DNA of 64,000 nucleotides, taken from contig BPKG01000004.1 of the NCBI GenBank assembly GCA_026005015.1, forward strand, positions 248,001 through 312,000, written 5' to 3'. Under the pieces are notes generated by a model that was not told the DNA's origin, ran no database searches, and was given only the letters and a program-made list of their open reading frames with translations. The position numbers and the translations under genes are program-made. The DNA is from Burkholderiales bacterium. Lineage in GTDB: Bacteria; Pseudomonadota; Gammaproteobacteria; Burkholderiales; UBA6910. How positions within the stretch are numbered: position 1 is the first letter of the stretch; each line of letters starts with the position of its first letter. Below, piece after piece: positions 1 to 8,614 of this stretch.

Positions 1-1223
1 GCAAGGTAGAGGCGGGTCTCAAGCTGCTCGTGCTCCACCTGGGCGCCCACCTGCCGCCACTGGTCGATGAGGAACACGCCCACCGGGGTGTAGGGCATGG
101 GCACGTTGCGGTTGGTGAGCTTGAACTTGAGGCCTTCCGCGCCGGCCTCCTTGAGCAGCCGCTTCGCCTCCGCGCGGGACTTGTTGACGTCCTTCCAGAA
201 GCCGGGATAGGCGACGAGTTCCTTCTCGCTCGCCGCCAGCTCGTAGCCGGGCCGCAGCAGCCCTCCCACGTGGCGCACCAGGGCGACCCGAGAAAGGGCC
301 TCCGCCCCGCCCCAGCGGTCGATCGCCAGGGAAAGTGCCCGGCGCACCCGCTCGTCGTCGAACGGCTTCTTGTGGGTGTTGAAGCTCACCACGAGTGCGC
401 ACACCCAGGGGGATTCCTGCACCACCGCGTCCTTGCCCAAGGTCTGGACGATGCGGTCCCGGTCCGCCGGCGAGTGGCCGCGAAACTCGGCCAGCACCTC
501 CCCCGCCGCCAGGGCGTTAACCATCGCCGCCCCCTTGATGAAGATCGCCCGGTAGCCGTCCAGATAGGGCTTGCCCTTGTCCCAGTAACCGTCGAAGCGC
601 TTGCCCACCCAGTGGGAACCGGCCACGTGCTCGACGAAAGTGAACGGACCGGTGCCCAGGATGTTGCGCTCCGGAAACTTGGGGTCCTCCTTGAGCTTGG
701 CGGCGCTGTAGATGCAGTCCCAGGGGCTGGCGAAGTTGGACAGCATGGAGGCGTTGCGCTTCTTGAGCTTGAACACCACCGTGTGCGGGTCCGGGGTAAG
801 GATGGTGTCGATGTCTTCATAGGCCGCCTGGCGCAGGGAACGCACCCCGGCCGGCGGCTGGCGGATGCGGTCGTAGGTCGCCTTCACGTCCTCCGAGGTG
901 AAAGGGGACCCGTCGTGAAACTTGACCCCTTTCCTCAGCTTGAAAGTGTAAGTCAGGCCATCCTGGGAAACGGTCCAGGACTCCGCCAGATCGCCCACGA
1001 TCTTGGGATAGTTGGGCGGATCGAACTTGAGCAGGGTGTTGTAGTGAGGACGCACCGGGTGAATGAACGCGAATGAGGAGTTGGCGTGGCAATCGTAGTT
1101 AGGCGGCTCCGCAGTCACGGCGAACTTGAGCTCGCCGCCGCGCTTCGGCGCCTGGGCGTACGCGCCGCCGGCGGCGAGGACCGCCGCCACAGTTCCTGCG
1201 AGAAGGAACGCTGGTGCTCTCAT
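1..1223 (-). CDS. ABC transporter periplasmic substrate-binding protein, SBP_bac_5 family (3' end missing)
   Basis: Peptide/opine/nickel-type solute-binding lipoprotein-like or periplasmic protein that would deliver ligand to an ABC permease. The frame opens at an ATG at 1223 preceded by a GGAGG Shine-Dalgarno sequence and stays open to the window edge (about 407 codons seen; family members are usually 500-550). The first ~24 residues are a signal peptide (MRAPAFLLAG, an Ala-rich core, then AYAQ). The mature part shows family hallmarks: GGELKFAV near the N-terminus, LAESWTVSQDG, FKLRKGVKFHDG and TSEDVKATYDRI. It lies 108 bp downstream of a double ATPase gene on the same strand; permease genes are not between them and presumably lie beyond the window. 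Substrate unknown. The C-terminal part is not visible. Confidence 0.9.
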   Translation of the reverse strand, partial: MRAPAFLLAGTVAAVLAAGGAYAQAPKRGGELKFAVTAEPPNYDCHANSSFAFIHPVRPHYNTLLKFDPPNYPKIVGDLAESWTVSQDGLTYTFKLRKGVKFHDGSPFTSEDVKATYDRIRQPPAGVRSLRQAAYEDIDTILTPDPHTVVFKLKKRNASMLSNFASPWDCIYSAAKLKEDPKFPERNILGTGPFTFVEHVAGSHWVGKRFDGYWDKGKPYLDGYRAIFIKGAAMVNALAAGEVLAEFRGHSPADRDRIVQTLGKDAVVQESPWVCALVVSFNTHKKPFDDERVRRALSLAIDRWGGAEALSRVALVRHVGGLLRPGYELAASEKELVAYPGFWKDVNKSRAEAKRLLKEAGAEGLKFKLTNRNVPMPYTPVGVFLIDQWRQVGAQVEHEQLETRLYL

Positions 1224-1285
1224 GTTCTTTCCTCCTTGGTTGGTGGTTGGCGATTTTGTTCGCTTGCTCTTTCGCCCACCGCTCG

Positions 1286-1302
1286 CCCCGGCATGGCCGG
1301 GG
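1286..1302 (-). promoter_or_regulatory. Intercistronic stem-loop between ATPase and binding-protein genes
   Basis: CCCCGGC-atg-GCCGGGG, a perfect 7-bp stem with a 3-base loop, sits in the 108-bp gap between the ATPase stop and the binding-protein start. No T-run follows, so a strong terminator is unlikely. Such hairpins often protect or process mRNA ahead of a highly expressed binding protein; that role here is inference. Confidence 0.4.
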
Positions 1303-1331
1303 GTACGGCATTGTGGGTGTTGTCCGTTGCG

Positions 1332-3410
1332 CTACAGCTTGATGCAGGCGGCAAAATGGTTGTCCTTCACCTCCTTGAGCTCGGGCACGACCCGCCGGCA
1401 CTCTTCGCCGGCGAGGGGGCAGCGGGTGTTGAACACGCAGCCGGTGGGCGGATTGAGCGGGCTCGGCACCTCGCCGCCGAGTAGCCGAGGGGAGCGACGG
1501 CGCTCCAGCGAGGGGTCGGGAATCGGCACCGCCTCGAGCAACGCCTTGGTATAGGGGTGTTGCGGCTCCCGGTAGAGCGCGTCCCGGTCTGCCACCTCCA
1601 TGATCCGCCCCAGGTACATGACCACGACCCGGTCGGAGATGTGGCGCACCACCGCCAGATCGTGGGCGATGAAGAGATACGTGAGCTTGAGCTTCTCCTG
1701 CAGCTCTTCCAGCAGATTGATGATTTGGGCCTGGATCGACACGTCCAGGGCCGACACTGGCTCGTCGCAGACGATGAACCGGGGTTCCAGCGCCAGCGCC
1801 CGGGCGATGCCCACCCGCTGGCGCTGGCCGCCGGAGAGCTGGTGCGGGTAGCGGTCGGCCATGTAGGCGAACAGCCCCACCTGCTGCAGCAGCTCCTCCA
1901 CCTTTTCCTGGGCGGCCTTTCGATTCGGCTGCAGCCCGTGGACCTGCATGGGCTCGGCGATGATCTCGCCAATAGTCATGCGCGGGTTGAGCGAGGAGAA
2001 AGGGTCTTGGAAGATGATCTGGGCGCGGCGCCGGTAGCGCTTCAAGTCCTGGCCGCGGGCCCCGAGGACGTCCAGATCCTCGAACCGCACCTCGCCGGCG
2101 GTGGCCTCCTCCAGGCGGATCAAGGTCCGCCCCACGGTGGTCTTGCCGCAGCCGGACTCGCCCACCAGCCCCACCGTCTCCCCGGGAAAGATGTCGAAGG
2201 AGACGTCGTCCACCGCCTTCACCACCGCCTTGCGGGCGGAAATCAGCTTGAGCCCCGCCGTGACGTAGAAATAGGTCTTGAGGCGGCGCACCGAGACTAG
2301 GGGCTCGCTGCGGTCCACTCGCTTCACCAGCGGCTCCTCCACCGCCGCGCTCACCAGGCCCAGCGCCTTGGGGCCCCGGCGGTCCATCTCGCTAGCCCGG
2401 AAGCAGGCCGCCCAATGGCCGGGGCGCACGTCCACCGGCGGCGGCAGCTCGTGCTCGCAGCGCTCGATCCTGGCCAAGCAGCGGGGGGCGAAGCGGCAGC
2501 CGGTGGGCGGGTGCATCAGGTTGGGGGGCATGCCCTCGATGGTCTCGAGCTTGCGCCCGCGGGGTTTGTCCAGCCGCGGCACCGAGCGCAATAGGCCTGC
2601 CGTGTACGGGTGGCAGGGTCGGGCGAAAATGTCCTCGGCGGCACCCTGCTCCACCATGCGCGCCGCGTACATCACGTTCACCCGGTCCGCATAGCGAGCG
2701 ACGATGCCCAAGTTGTGGGTGATGATCACCAGGGCAATACCGAGCTCGCGGGAGAGCTCCTTCATGAGCTCCAGGATCTGGGCCTGAATGGTGACGTCGA
2801 GGGCGGTGGTGGGCTCGTCGGCGATGATGAGCTTGGGGTTGCAGGCGAGACCGATGGCGATCATGGCCCGCTGGCGCATGCCGCCCGAGAACTGGTGGGG
2901 ATATTGGTCGAGCCGGCGCGCCGGATCGGGAATCCCCACCATCTTCAGGAGATCCAACGCCCGGGTGCGCGCTTGCTCTTCGTCCATCTTCAGGTGGATG
3001 AGCAGCGGCTCCATGATCTGGAAGCCGATGGTGAGCACCGGATTCAAGGAGGTCATCGGCTCCTGGAAGATCATAGCGATGTCCCGGCCGCGCACCGTGC
3101 GCATCTCCTCCTCCGAGAGCCTGAGCAGGTCGCGGCCCTCGAACAAGATGCGCCCGCCCACGATATGGCCAGTAGGCTTGGCCAGCAGCCGCATTACCGC
3201 CAGGGCGGAGACCGACTTGCCGCACCCCGATTCCCCCACCAGGGCCACCACCTCGCCAGCGCGCACCTGATAGGAGATGCCCTCGACCGCACGCACCACC
3301 CCGCGGCTGGTGACGAAGTGCACGTGCAGATTCTGCACGTCCAGCAGCACGTCGCCCGCGTGCTGGGTGGCGCGGGCCTGCGAGTCGAGGATGGCGGTGG
3401 TCGCGTCCAT
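1332..3410 (-). CDS. Fused double ATP-binding subunit of a peptide/nickel-type ABC transporter (DppD-DppF/GsiA-like)
   Basis: 692-residue protein carrying two complete ABC ATPase domains in one chain, the usual DppD + DppF pair fused. The first half has Walker A GESGCGKS at residues 59-66, signature FSGGMRQR and Walker B ending IIADEP. The second half has Walker A GESGCGKT, signature LSGGQRQR and Walker B ending FIVCDEP. Each half ends in the oligopeptide-transporter C-terminal segment with [10 protein letters not shown] and [10 protein letters not shown] cysteine motifs. It energises import of whatever the downstream binding protein (1-1223) captures. Two-domain fusions of this kind are known (GsiA, YejF). 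A good sigma-70 promoter lies about 90 bp upstream. Inner-membrane associated, cytoplasmic side. Confidence 0.95.
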   Translation of the reverse strand: MDATTAILDSQARATQHAGDVLLDVQNLHVHFVTSRGVVRAVEGISYQVRAGEVVALVGESGCGKSVSALAVMRLLAKPTGHIVGGRILFEGRDLLRLSEEEMRTVRGRDIAMIFQEPMTSLNPVLTIGFQIMEPLLIHLKMDEEQARTRALDLLKMVGIPDPARRLDQYPHQFSGGMRQRAMIAIGLACNPKLIIADEPTTALDVTIQAQILELMKELSRELGIALVIITHNLGIVARYADRVNVMYAARMVEQGAAEDIFARPCHPYTAGLLRSVPRLDKPRGRKLETIEGMPPNLMHPPTGCRFAPRCLARIERCEHELPPPVDVRPGHWAACFRASEMDRRGPKALGLVSAAVEEPLVKRVDRSEPLVSVRRLKTYFYVTAGLKLISARKAVVKAVDDVSFDIFPGETVGLVGESGCGKTTVGRTLIRLEEATAGEVRFEDLDVLGARGQDLKRYRRRAQIIFQDPFSSLNPRMTIGEIIAEPMQVHGLQPNRKAAQEKVEELLQQVGLFAYMADRYPHQLSGGQRQRVGIARALALEPRFIVCDEPVSALDVSIQAQIINLLEELQEKLKLTYLFIAHDLAVVRHISDRVVVMYLGRIMEVADRDALYREPQHPYTKALLEAVPIPDPSLERRRSPRLLGGEVPSPLNPPTGCVFNTRCPLAGEECRRVVPELKEVKDNHFAACIKL

Positions 3411-3498
3411 AGCGGCCCCAGCTCAGGCTGGGACGCGCATACTGTAGCGCACGGTGACAAGCCTCCTCATCCGCGGACGGCGCGGCGCATGACCGCAC

Positions 3499-3527
3499 TC
3501 TATAGTTTTTCTATGGCGCAAGGTCAA
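3499..3527 (-). promoter_or_regulatory. Sigma-70 type promoter for the ABC transporter operon
   Basis: On the minus strand TTGACC, 17 bases, TATAGA. It reads toward the double ATPase whose ATG is at 3410, giving a leader of roughly 80 bases. The gap between this operon and the CoA-transferase gene upstream (3411-3622) otherwise shows nothing I recognise. Confidence 0.6.
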
Positions 3528-3622
3528 CCGCCATTGTGTTCAATGCTCCAGGTATAGTCAATGCGCCAGGTCAAGGACCGCCTTTGCCCACGAGCTGCAC
3601 GTCGATACCCCCCATGGAGCGC

Positions 3623-4855
3623 TCAAGGAACCACCGCGCCCTCTTCGTCCGCGGCGATCACCGCGCCTTCGTGCAGCAGCGCCTCGATCTCCGCCTCCGA
3701 GTAGCCGTATTCGGTCAACACCTCGCGCGTGTGCTCGCCGAGGACGGGGGCGCTGCGGGTGATCTCGGCCGGGGTGCGGGACAGCTTCACCGGAAAGCCC
3801 AAGCTTTTCACCCGGCCAAGCCGGCGGTGCTCAGTCTCCACTACCATCTCCCGCGCCCGCGTCTGCGGGTGCGAGAGCATCTCCGGGATGCTGAGGATCG
3901 GCCCCACCGGCAACCCCGCCGGCTCGAGCACCTCGAGCCACTCTTCGGTCGTGCGCTGGACGAAGTAGCGGGTCAGGACCTCGACCAGCTCATGACGGTG
4001 GGCCATGCGGTCGCGGTTGGTCTTGAAGCGGGGATCGTCGGCGAGTTCCGGGGCGTTCAACACCGACAGCAGCCGCTCCCAGTTGGCCTGGTTGGCCGCG
4101 CCGATGTTGATCCAGCCGTCGCGAGTCTTGAACGCCTGATAGGGGGCGCTCGTGAGATTTCCCGAGCCCATGGGCGGCGCGGCCGTGCCCGTGGCCAGGA
4201 AGTAGGCGGTGTGCCAGTAGGTCTGGGTGATCCCAGCCTCGAAGAGAGAGGTGTCCACCCGCTGGCCTTCGCCGGTCTTGAGGCGGTGCACATAGGCGGC
4301 GACGATGCCCAGCGCCGCCAGGATGCCGGCGTTGATGTCGGTCACCGGGCCCCCGCACTTGACGGGCGGCCGCCCGGGCTCACCCGTGATGCTCATGAGC
4401 CCCGACACGCCCTGGGCGATGAGATCGAAGCCGGGCTTGCTGGCCCATGGGCCGGTGCGTCCGTAGCCCGAGATCTCGCAGTAGATGAGCCCCGGGTTGA
4501 GCGCCCGCAGCGTCTCGTAGCCGAAGCCCAGCTTTTCCATGGTGCCCATGCGGTAGTTCTCGGTCACCACGTCCGCGGTCGAGAGCAACCGCCGGAGCAC
4601 CTGCTTGCCGCCCTCGGTTTTGAGATTGACGGCGACGCCGCGCTTGTTCCGGTTCATGATGATGAAGGCGGTGGATTCCCCGTTGATCTCGGGGATGCCG
4701 AAGCGGCGCGTGTCATCGCCGCCGGGCACCTTCTCCACCTTGATCACGTCCGCGCCCATGTCGGCCAGCAGCATCCCGCACATGGGCCCGGACATGATGT
4801 GGGCGAGCTCGATGACCTTGAGTCCCGCGAGGGGACCCGGACGCTTTTCTACCAT
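3623..4855 (-). CDS. CaiB/BaiF family (class III) CoA transferase
   Basis: 410 residues, the usual family length. The N-terminus PLAGLKVIELAHIMSGPM and the following MLLADMGADVIKVE match the Rossmann-like opening of formyl-CoA/carnitine CoA transferases. VTDINAG carries the aspartate expected to form the aspartyl-CoA anhydride intermediate, and a GGDDTRRFG motif follows the nucleotide-binding region. Moves CoA between carboxylic acids; the particular acid pair cannot be read from sequence. It is the last gene of a minus-strand run, 47 bp after a crotonase-family gene and after a TRAP transporter, so it probably activates the imported acid or an intermediate derived from it. Confidence 0.92.
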   Translation of the reverse strand: MVEKRPGPLAGLKVIELAHIMSGPMCGMLLADMGADVIKVEKVPGGDDTRRFGIPEINGESTAFIIMNRNKRGVAVNLKTEGGKQVLRRLLSTADVVTENYRMGTMEKLGFGYETLRALNPGLIYCEISGYGRTGPWASKPGFDLIAQGVSGLMSITGEPGRPPVKCGGPVTDINAGILAALGIVAAYVHRLKTGEGQRVDTSLFEAGITQTYWHTAYFLATGTAAPPMGSGNLTSAPYQAFKTRDGWINIGAANQANWERLLSVLNAPELADDPRFKTNRDRMAHRHELVEVLTRYFVQRTTEEWLEVLEPAGLPVGPILSIPEMLSHPQTRAREMVVETEHRRLGRVKSLGFPVKLSRTPAEITRSAPVLGEHTREVLTEYGYSEAEIEALLHEGAVIAADEEGAVVP

Positions 4856-4902
4856 GGCGCTTTCCTCGTGTGGCGAGAATCAACAACTCCTTGCGGCGGG
4901 CT

Positions 4903-5682
4903 CTAGCGGCCCTCGAACTCTGGCTTCACCTTGGCCAGGAATGCCCGGTAGCCGATCTTGAAGTCCTCCGTGTCGTAGCAGCGGAAGCCTTCGTCCAGCT
5001 CGGCCTCGGTCAGCTCCCCGCCCCGCTCCAGGCGGCGGATGAACTGCTTGTGCCAGCGCGCCACCAGGGGCGCGCCCTCACTGATGCGCCGGGCGGCGGC
5101 GTAGGCTTCCTCCTCCACCCGGTCGTCGGGCACCACCCGGTGCACCAGTCCCTTCTCCTTGGCCTCTCGGGCGTCGAACACGCGCCCCTCCAGCAGGATC
5201 TCCAGGGTGGTGGCCCGGCCCACGAGCTTGAGCAGCGCGCCGATCTCCGCGTGGGCCATGGTGAGGCCCAGCTTGTTGATGGGCACGCCGAAGCGGCTCG
5301 ATTCCCCGCAGACGCGGATATCGGCGAGGGCCGCGATCTCCAGCCCGCCGCCCACGCAGATGCCCTTGATCAGCGCCACGGTGGGAATGGGGCACTCGGC
5401 GATCGCCGAGAGCGCTCCGTGCAGCACCCGCCCGTAGGCCTTGCCCTGCTGGAAGTTGGAGCGCTCGGTCTCGAACTCGCCGATGTCGTTGCCTGGGGAA
5501 AAGGCCTTTTCTCCGGCACCCCGCAGCACGATGCAGCGCAAACCTTCTTCGGTGGAGAGCTTGCGCATCGCCTCCCCGAGGCGCTGCCACATGTCCTTGG
5601 TCATGGCGTTCAGCTTGTGGGGGCGGTTGAGCACCACCGTGGCGATGAAGCCGTCCCTTTGCACCAGTATCTCGTCCGGCAT
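4903..5682 (-). CDS. Enoyl-CoA hydratase/isomerase (crotonase) family protein
   Basis: 259 residues, normal crotonase length. The oxyanion-hole regions GNDIGEFE and VGGGLEIAALADI are present. In GGGLEIA the glutamate matching Glu144 of rat mitochondrial hydratase is kept. In FGVPINKLG the residue matching Glu164 (the PEI of FGQPEILLG) is isoleucine. Standard syn-hydration uses both glutamates, so this may be an isomerase, hydrolase, decarboxylase or lyase rather than a simple hydratase. It lies 13 bp downstream of dctM and 47 bp upstream of the CaiB-type CoA transferase, so it likely acts on the CoA thioester formed in the same pathway. Confidence 0.9.
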   Translation of the reverse strand: MPDEILVQRDGFIATVVLNRPHKLNAMTKDMWQRLGEAMRKLSTEEGLRCIVLRGAGEKAFSPGNDIGEFETERSNFQQGKAYGRVLHGALSAIAECPIPTVALIKGICVGGGLEIAALADIRVCGESSRFGVPINKLGLTMAHAEIGALLKLVGRATTLEILLEGRVFDAREAKEKGLVHRVVPDDRVEEEAYAAARRISEGAPLVARWHKQFIRRLERGGELTEAELDEGFRCYDTEDFKIGYRAFLAKVKPEFEGR

Positions 5683-5695
5683 GGCTTGCCCTCGA

Positions 5696-6976
5696 TCAAC
5701 GATAGAACAGGTTAACCAGCGACAGGGGAATCGCCGGCACGTAGGTCACCAGGAGCAGCACCAGGAGCAGCACGCCGATGAAGGGGAGATTGGCCTTGGT
5801 CACGTCCCAGATGTTTTCCTTGGCGATGGAGCAGGCGGTCATCAACACGCTCGCCACGGGCGGAGTCTGCTGGCCGATGGCGAGATTCAGGGTCACCACC
5901 AGCCCGAAGTGCACCGGGTCGATGCCCACGGCGTTCACCACCGGCATGACGATGGGCACCACCAGGATGATGGCTGCCGCCGAGTGCAGGAACAAGCCTA
6001 CCGCCAGGAAGAACAGGTTGAACAGGGCCAGGATCAGGTGCTTGTTCGAGGTGAGCTCGGCGATGGCCTGGGCCAGCCGCTGGGGCACCTGCTCCTCGGT
6101 AAGGTACACCCCCAGCAGCGCCGAGGAGGCCACCAGCAGCATCACCACCGCCGTCTGCACGGCGCCGTCGACGATGGCCGCCCGAAGCTGGGGCCAGTCA
6201 ATCTCCCGGTAGTACACGGCGATGGCGATGGCCGCCACCACCGCCAGCCCTGCCCCTTCGGTGGCGGTGACCAGGCCCCCGAAGATGCCGCCGAGAATGA
6301 TGAGCGGCAATAGAAATGCGAGGGAGGCGTCCTTGAAGGTGGCCCACAGCCGCTTCAACTGGAAGGCCTCCTCCACCGGCCAGTCGTACTTGCGTGCGTA
6401 GTAGTAGCAGAGCGCCATCATGAGCAGCCCCCCCAGCACGCCGGGGATGATGCCGGCGACGAAAAGCTGCACCACCGAGCTTCCGGACATGACCGCGTAC
6501 AGGATCATGGGGATGGAAGGGGGGATGATAATGGCCAGGGAGGCGGAGGAAGAGGTGATGGCGGCGGTGAAGGGGCCGGGATAGCCCTTCTTTTTCATCG
6601 CCGGCATGAGCACCGAGCCGAGGGCCGCCACGTCGGCCACCGCCGAGCCCGAGATCTCGGCGAAGAAGAGGGAAGTGCCCACATTCACCATGGCGAGTCC
6701 CCCGCGGATGAACCCCAGCAGCGCGGAGGCGAAGGCGATGAGCCGCCGGGAGATCCCCGAGGTGTTCATGATCGCACCCGCCAGGATGAAGAGCGGTATG
6801 GCGATCAAGGGGAAGTTGGTGGCCCCGTTGTACATGACGATGGCCAGATTGGGCAGGGACTCCACCCCTTGGCTCACCACGATGGCGACGGTGGCGGCGA
6901 TGCCCAGGGCCACGGCGATGGGCACGTTGATCAGCACCAGGGCGAGGATGCCTAGGACGAGGAGCGCGGTCGCCAT
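5696..6976 (-). CDS. dctM: TRAP transporter large permease subunit (DctM family)
   Basis: 426 residues, very hydrophobic, with about 11-12 membrane segments. It has typical DctM features: the N-terminus ALLVLGILALVLINVPIAVALG, a GSAVADVAALGSVLMPAM stretch and the conserved IIPPSIPMILYAVMSG. It forms the sodium-coupled transport channel with DctQ. Its ATG overlaps the stop codon of dctQ (TGATG arrangement on the coding strand), so translation is coupled. Downstream come the crotonase and CoA-transferase genes, suggesting import of an organic acid that is then metabolised as a CoA ester. Confidence 0.95.
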   Translation of the reverse strand: MATALLVLGILALVLINVPIAVALGIAATVAIVVSQGVESLPNLAIVMYNGATNFPLIAIPLFILAGAIMNTSGISRRLIAFASALLGFIRGGLAMVNVGTSLFFAEISGSAVADVAALGSVLMPAMKKKGYPGPFTAAITSSSASLAIIIPPSIPMILYAVMSGSSVVQLFVAGIIPGVLGGLLMMALCYYYARKYDWPVEEAFQLKRLWATFKDASLAFLLPLIILGGIFGGLVTATEGAGLAVVAAIAIAVYYREIDWPQLRAAIVDGAVQTAVVMLLVASSALLGVYLTEEQVPQRLAQAIAELTSNKHLILALFNLFFLAVGLFLHSAAAIILVVPIVMPVVNAVGIDPVHFGLVVTLNLAIGQQTPPVASVLMTACSIAKENIWDVTKANLPFIGVLLLVLLLVTYVPAIPLSLVNLFYR

Positions 6977-7488
6977 CAGGGATTGGCCTCCGCCCGCGCC
7001 ACCGGGCCCCCGCCCTCCAGCGCCGCCCGCAGGGCGTCGGGCACCACCAGGAGCTCCGCGATCACGAAGAGCGCCGCGCCAATGGGGATCACCGACTGGG
7101 TGTACATCACCGACACCTGGGGCAGGCTCACCAAGTAGTCGGTGGCGAGCACGTCCAGCACGGAGGCGCCCACGTAGGCCATGAGCACGAAGAAGCCGAT
7201 CACCAGGGCCTCGGCGGCGAGCGTCACCGACACCCGGAGGGAAACCGGCATGGCCTCCACCAGGCCGGGAAAGCCGATGTGGGCGCGCTTGAGCGCCGCC
7301 AGGGCAGCGCCGTAATAGGTGAGCCAGGCGAGCAGCACCGAGGCGATCTCGTCATACCACACCAGGGACATGCCGGCCTTGCGGTAGATCACCCCCAGGG
7401 TGACGATCGCCGCCAGGGCCAGCATCAGCACGATGACAATGAAATTGAGCAGCCGCTCCAGAGCCCGCCGGAGCCTGTGCAGCGTCAT
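6976..7488 (-). CDS. dctQ: TRAP transporter small permease subunit (DctQ family)
   Basis: 170 residues with four predicted membrane segments (around residues 13-35, 45-65, 85-110 and 130-155). The motif VWYDEIASVLLAWLTYYGAALA between segments one and two is the family signature region. Partner of the DctM protein encoded immediately downstream, with overlapping stop and start codons. A strong stem-loop separates this gene from the binding-protein gene upstream. Confidence 0.93.
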   Translation of the reverse strand: MTLHRLRRALERLLNFIVIVLMLALAAIVTLGVIYRKAGMSLVWYDEIASVLLAWLTYYGAALAALKRAHIGFPGLVEAMPVSLRVSVTLAAEALVIGFFVLMAYVGASVLDVLATDYLVSLPQVSVMYTQSVIPIGAALFVIAELLVVPDALRAALEGGGPVARAEANP

Positions 7489-7513
7489 GGGTCTCCTCCT
7501 CGTGTATTCGTCG

Positions 7514-7539
7514 GGGGCGGGGTTTCCGATCCCCGCCCC
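7514..7539 (-). promoter_or_regulatory. Strong intercistronic stem-loop between dctP and dctQ
   Basis: GGGGCGGGG, an 8-base loop, then CCCCGCCCC: a perfect 9-bp G:C stem lying in the 65-bp gap between dctP and dctQM. There is no T-run on either side. In transporter operons such hairpins often stabilise the binding-protein mRNA and reduce downstream permease expression. That role is inference from position and stability. Confidence 0.55.
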
Positions 7540-7553
7540 TCGCGGGACGCTCC

Positions 7554-8537
7554 TCAGCGCTTGCCGAGCGCGATGGCGCGGTCGATCATCTCCTTGGCGC
7601 CCTGCACCTCCTTGCCGAACTCCTCGTAGACGGACTTGCTGGCGGCGATGAAGGCGTCCTTGTCAGGGGTGTTCACCTGCATGCCGGCGGCTTTGAGCTT
7701 CTCCAGCAGCTCGGTGTCGAAGCGCTCGGCGGTCTGGTAGACGAAGGACTGGGTCTCCCTGGCCGTCTCCTCCAGCACCTTGCGCACGTCTTCGGGCAAC
7801 TGGTTCCATTTCTTGAACCCCACAGTCACGTAGGCCGGGGTGTACACGTGACCGGTGAGGGAGAGGTATTTCTGCACCTCCTGGAACTTGGCGCTGTAAA
7901 TCTGAGCAAAGGGGTTTTCCTGGCCGTCCATGACCCCGGTCTGCAAGGCCGTGAACACCTCGGAGAACTTCATCGGGCTAGGATTCGCCCCGTAGGCCTG
8001 GAACATCTTCACCCGCCATTTGCCCTCCGGCACCCGCAGCTTAATGCCCTGCAGGTCTTCGGGCTTCTGGATAGGCCGCTTGTTGTTGGTGATGTGGCGG
8101 TAGCCGTTCTCCCACACGGCGATGATCTTGAGCCCCTTCTTCTCCGCCAGGGGCGCGAGCAAGGGCCAGAATACCTCCTTCTCGATGCGCTTCATGTGCT
8201 CCCGGTCCTTCACCAGGTAGGGCATCTCGAAGACGCCGAAGGCGTCCACCTCCGAGGACATCACGGTGGAGGGAAGGGCGAAATCCACCGTCCCCAGCTT
8301 GAGCTTCTGCAGCAGCTCCTTGTCGCCACCGAGCTGGCTGGAGCCGTACACCACCACCTTGTACTTGCCGCCCAGCCGGGCGTTGGCGCGCTGGGCGAAC
8401 TCCTCGGCGGAAAGGGCGAAAAGGGAGCCCGGCTCGCCCACGTGGCCGAACTTGAGCTCCACCGGCTCCGCCCGCACCGGCGCGGGGGCCAGGGCGGCGA
8501 AGGCGAACAAAACGATCAGCAGCCGTAAGTACTTCAT
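7554..8537 (-). CDS. dctP: TRAP transporter substrate-binding protein (DctP family)
   Basis: 327 residues with a clear signal peptide (MKYLRLLIVLFAFAALAPAPVRA). The mature protein begins EPVELKFGHVGEPGS. Family features include GGDKELLQKLKLGTVDFAL, the conserved arginine-bearing segment LQGIKLRVPEG that binds the substrate carboxylate, and TGVMDGQENPFAQIYS. It captures an organic acid in the periplasm for DctQM. First TRAP gene, 77 bp after the aminotransferase gene. The ligand cannot be assigned. Confidence 0.94.
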   Translation of the reverse strand: MKYLRLLIVLFAFAALAPAPVRAEPVELKFGHVGEPGSLFALSAEEFAQRANARLGGKYKVVVYGSSQLGGDKELLQKLKLGTVDFALPSTVMSSEVDAFGVFEMPYLVKDREHMKRIEKEVFWPLLAPLAEKKGLKIIAVWENGYRHITNNKRPIQKPEDLQGIKLRVPEGKWRVKMFQAYGANPSPMKFSEVFTALQTGVMDGQENPFAQIYSAKFQEVQKYLSLTGHVYTPAYVTVGFKKWNQLPEDVRKVLEETARETQSFVYQTAERFDTELLEKLKAAGMQVNTPDKDAFIAASKSVYEEFGKEVQGAKEMIDRAIALGKR

Positions 8538-8614
8538 GGTCTTCCTCCTCTCTCGGTCGTCATTCCCACTACGCCCGGGCGGGCGCGGGTTCGATGCACG
8601 AATTCAGGGCGCAG

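Noticed and set aside
30-1076. A 348-residue plus-strand gene at the left edge.
   Set aside because: Antisense to a clear SBP_bac_5 protein; composition (His/Arg/Val-rich) is that of a GC-rich shadow.
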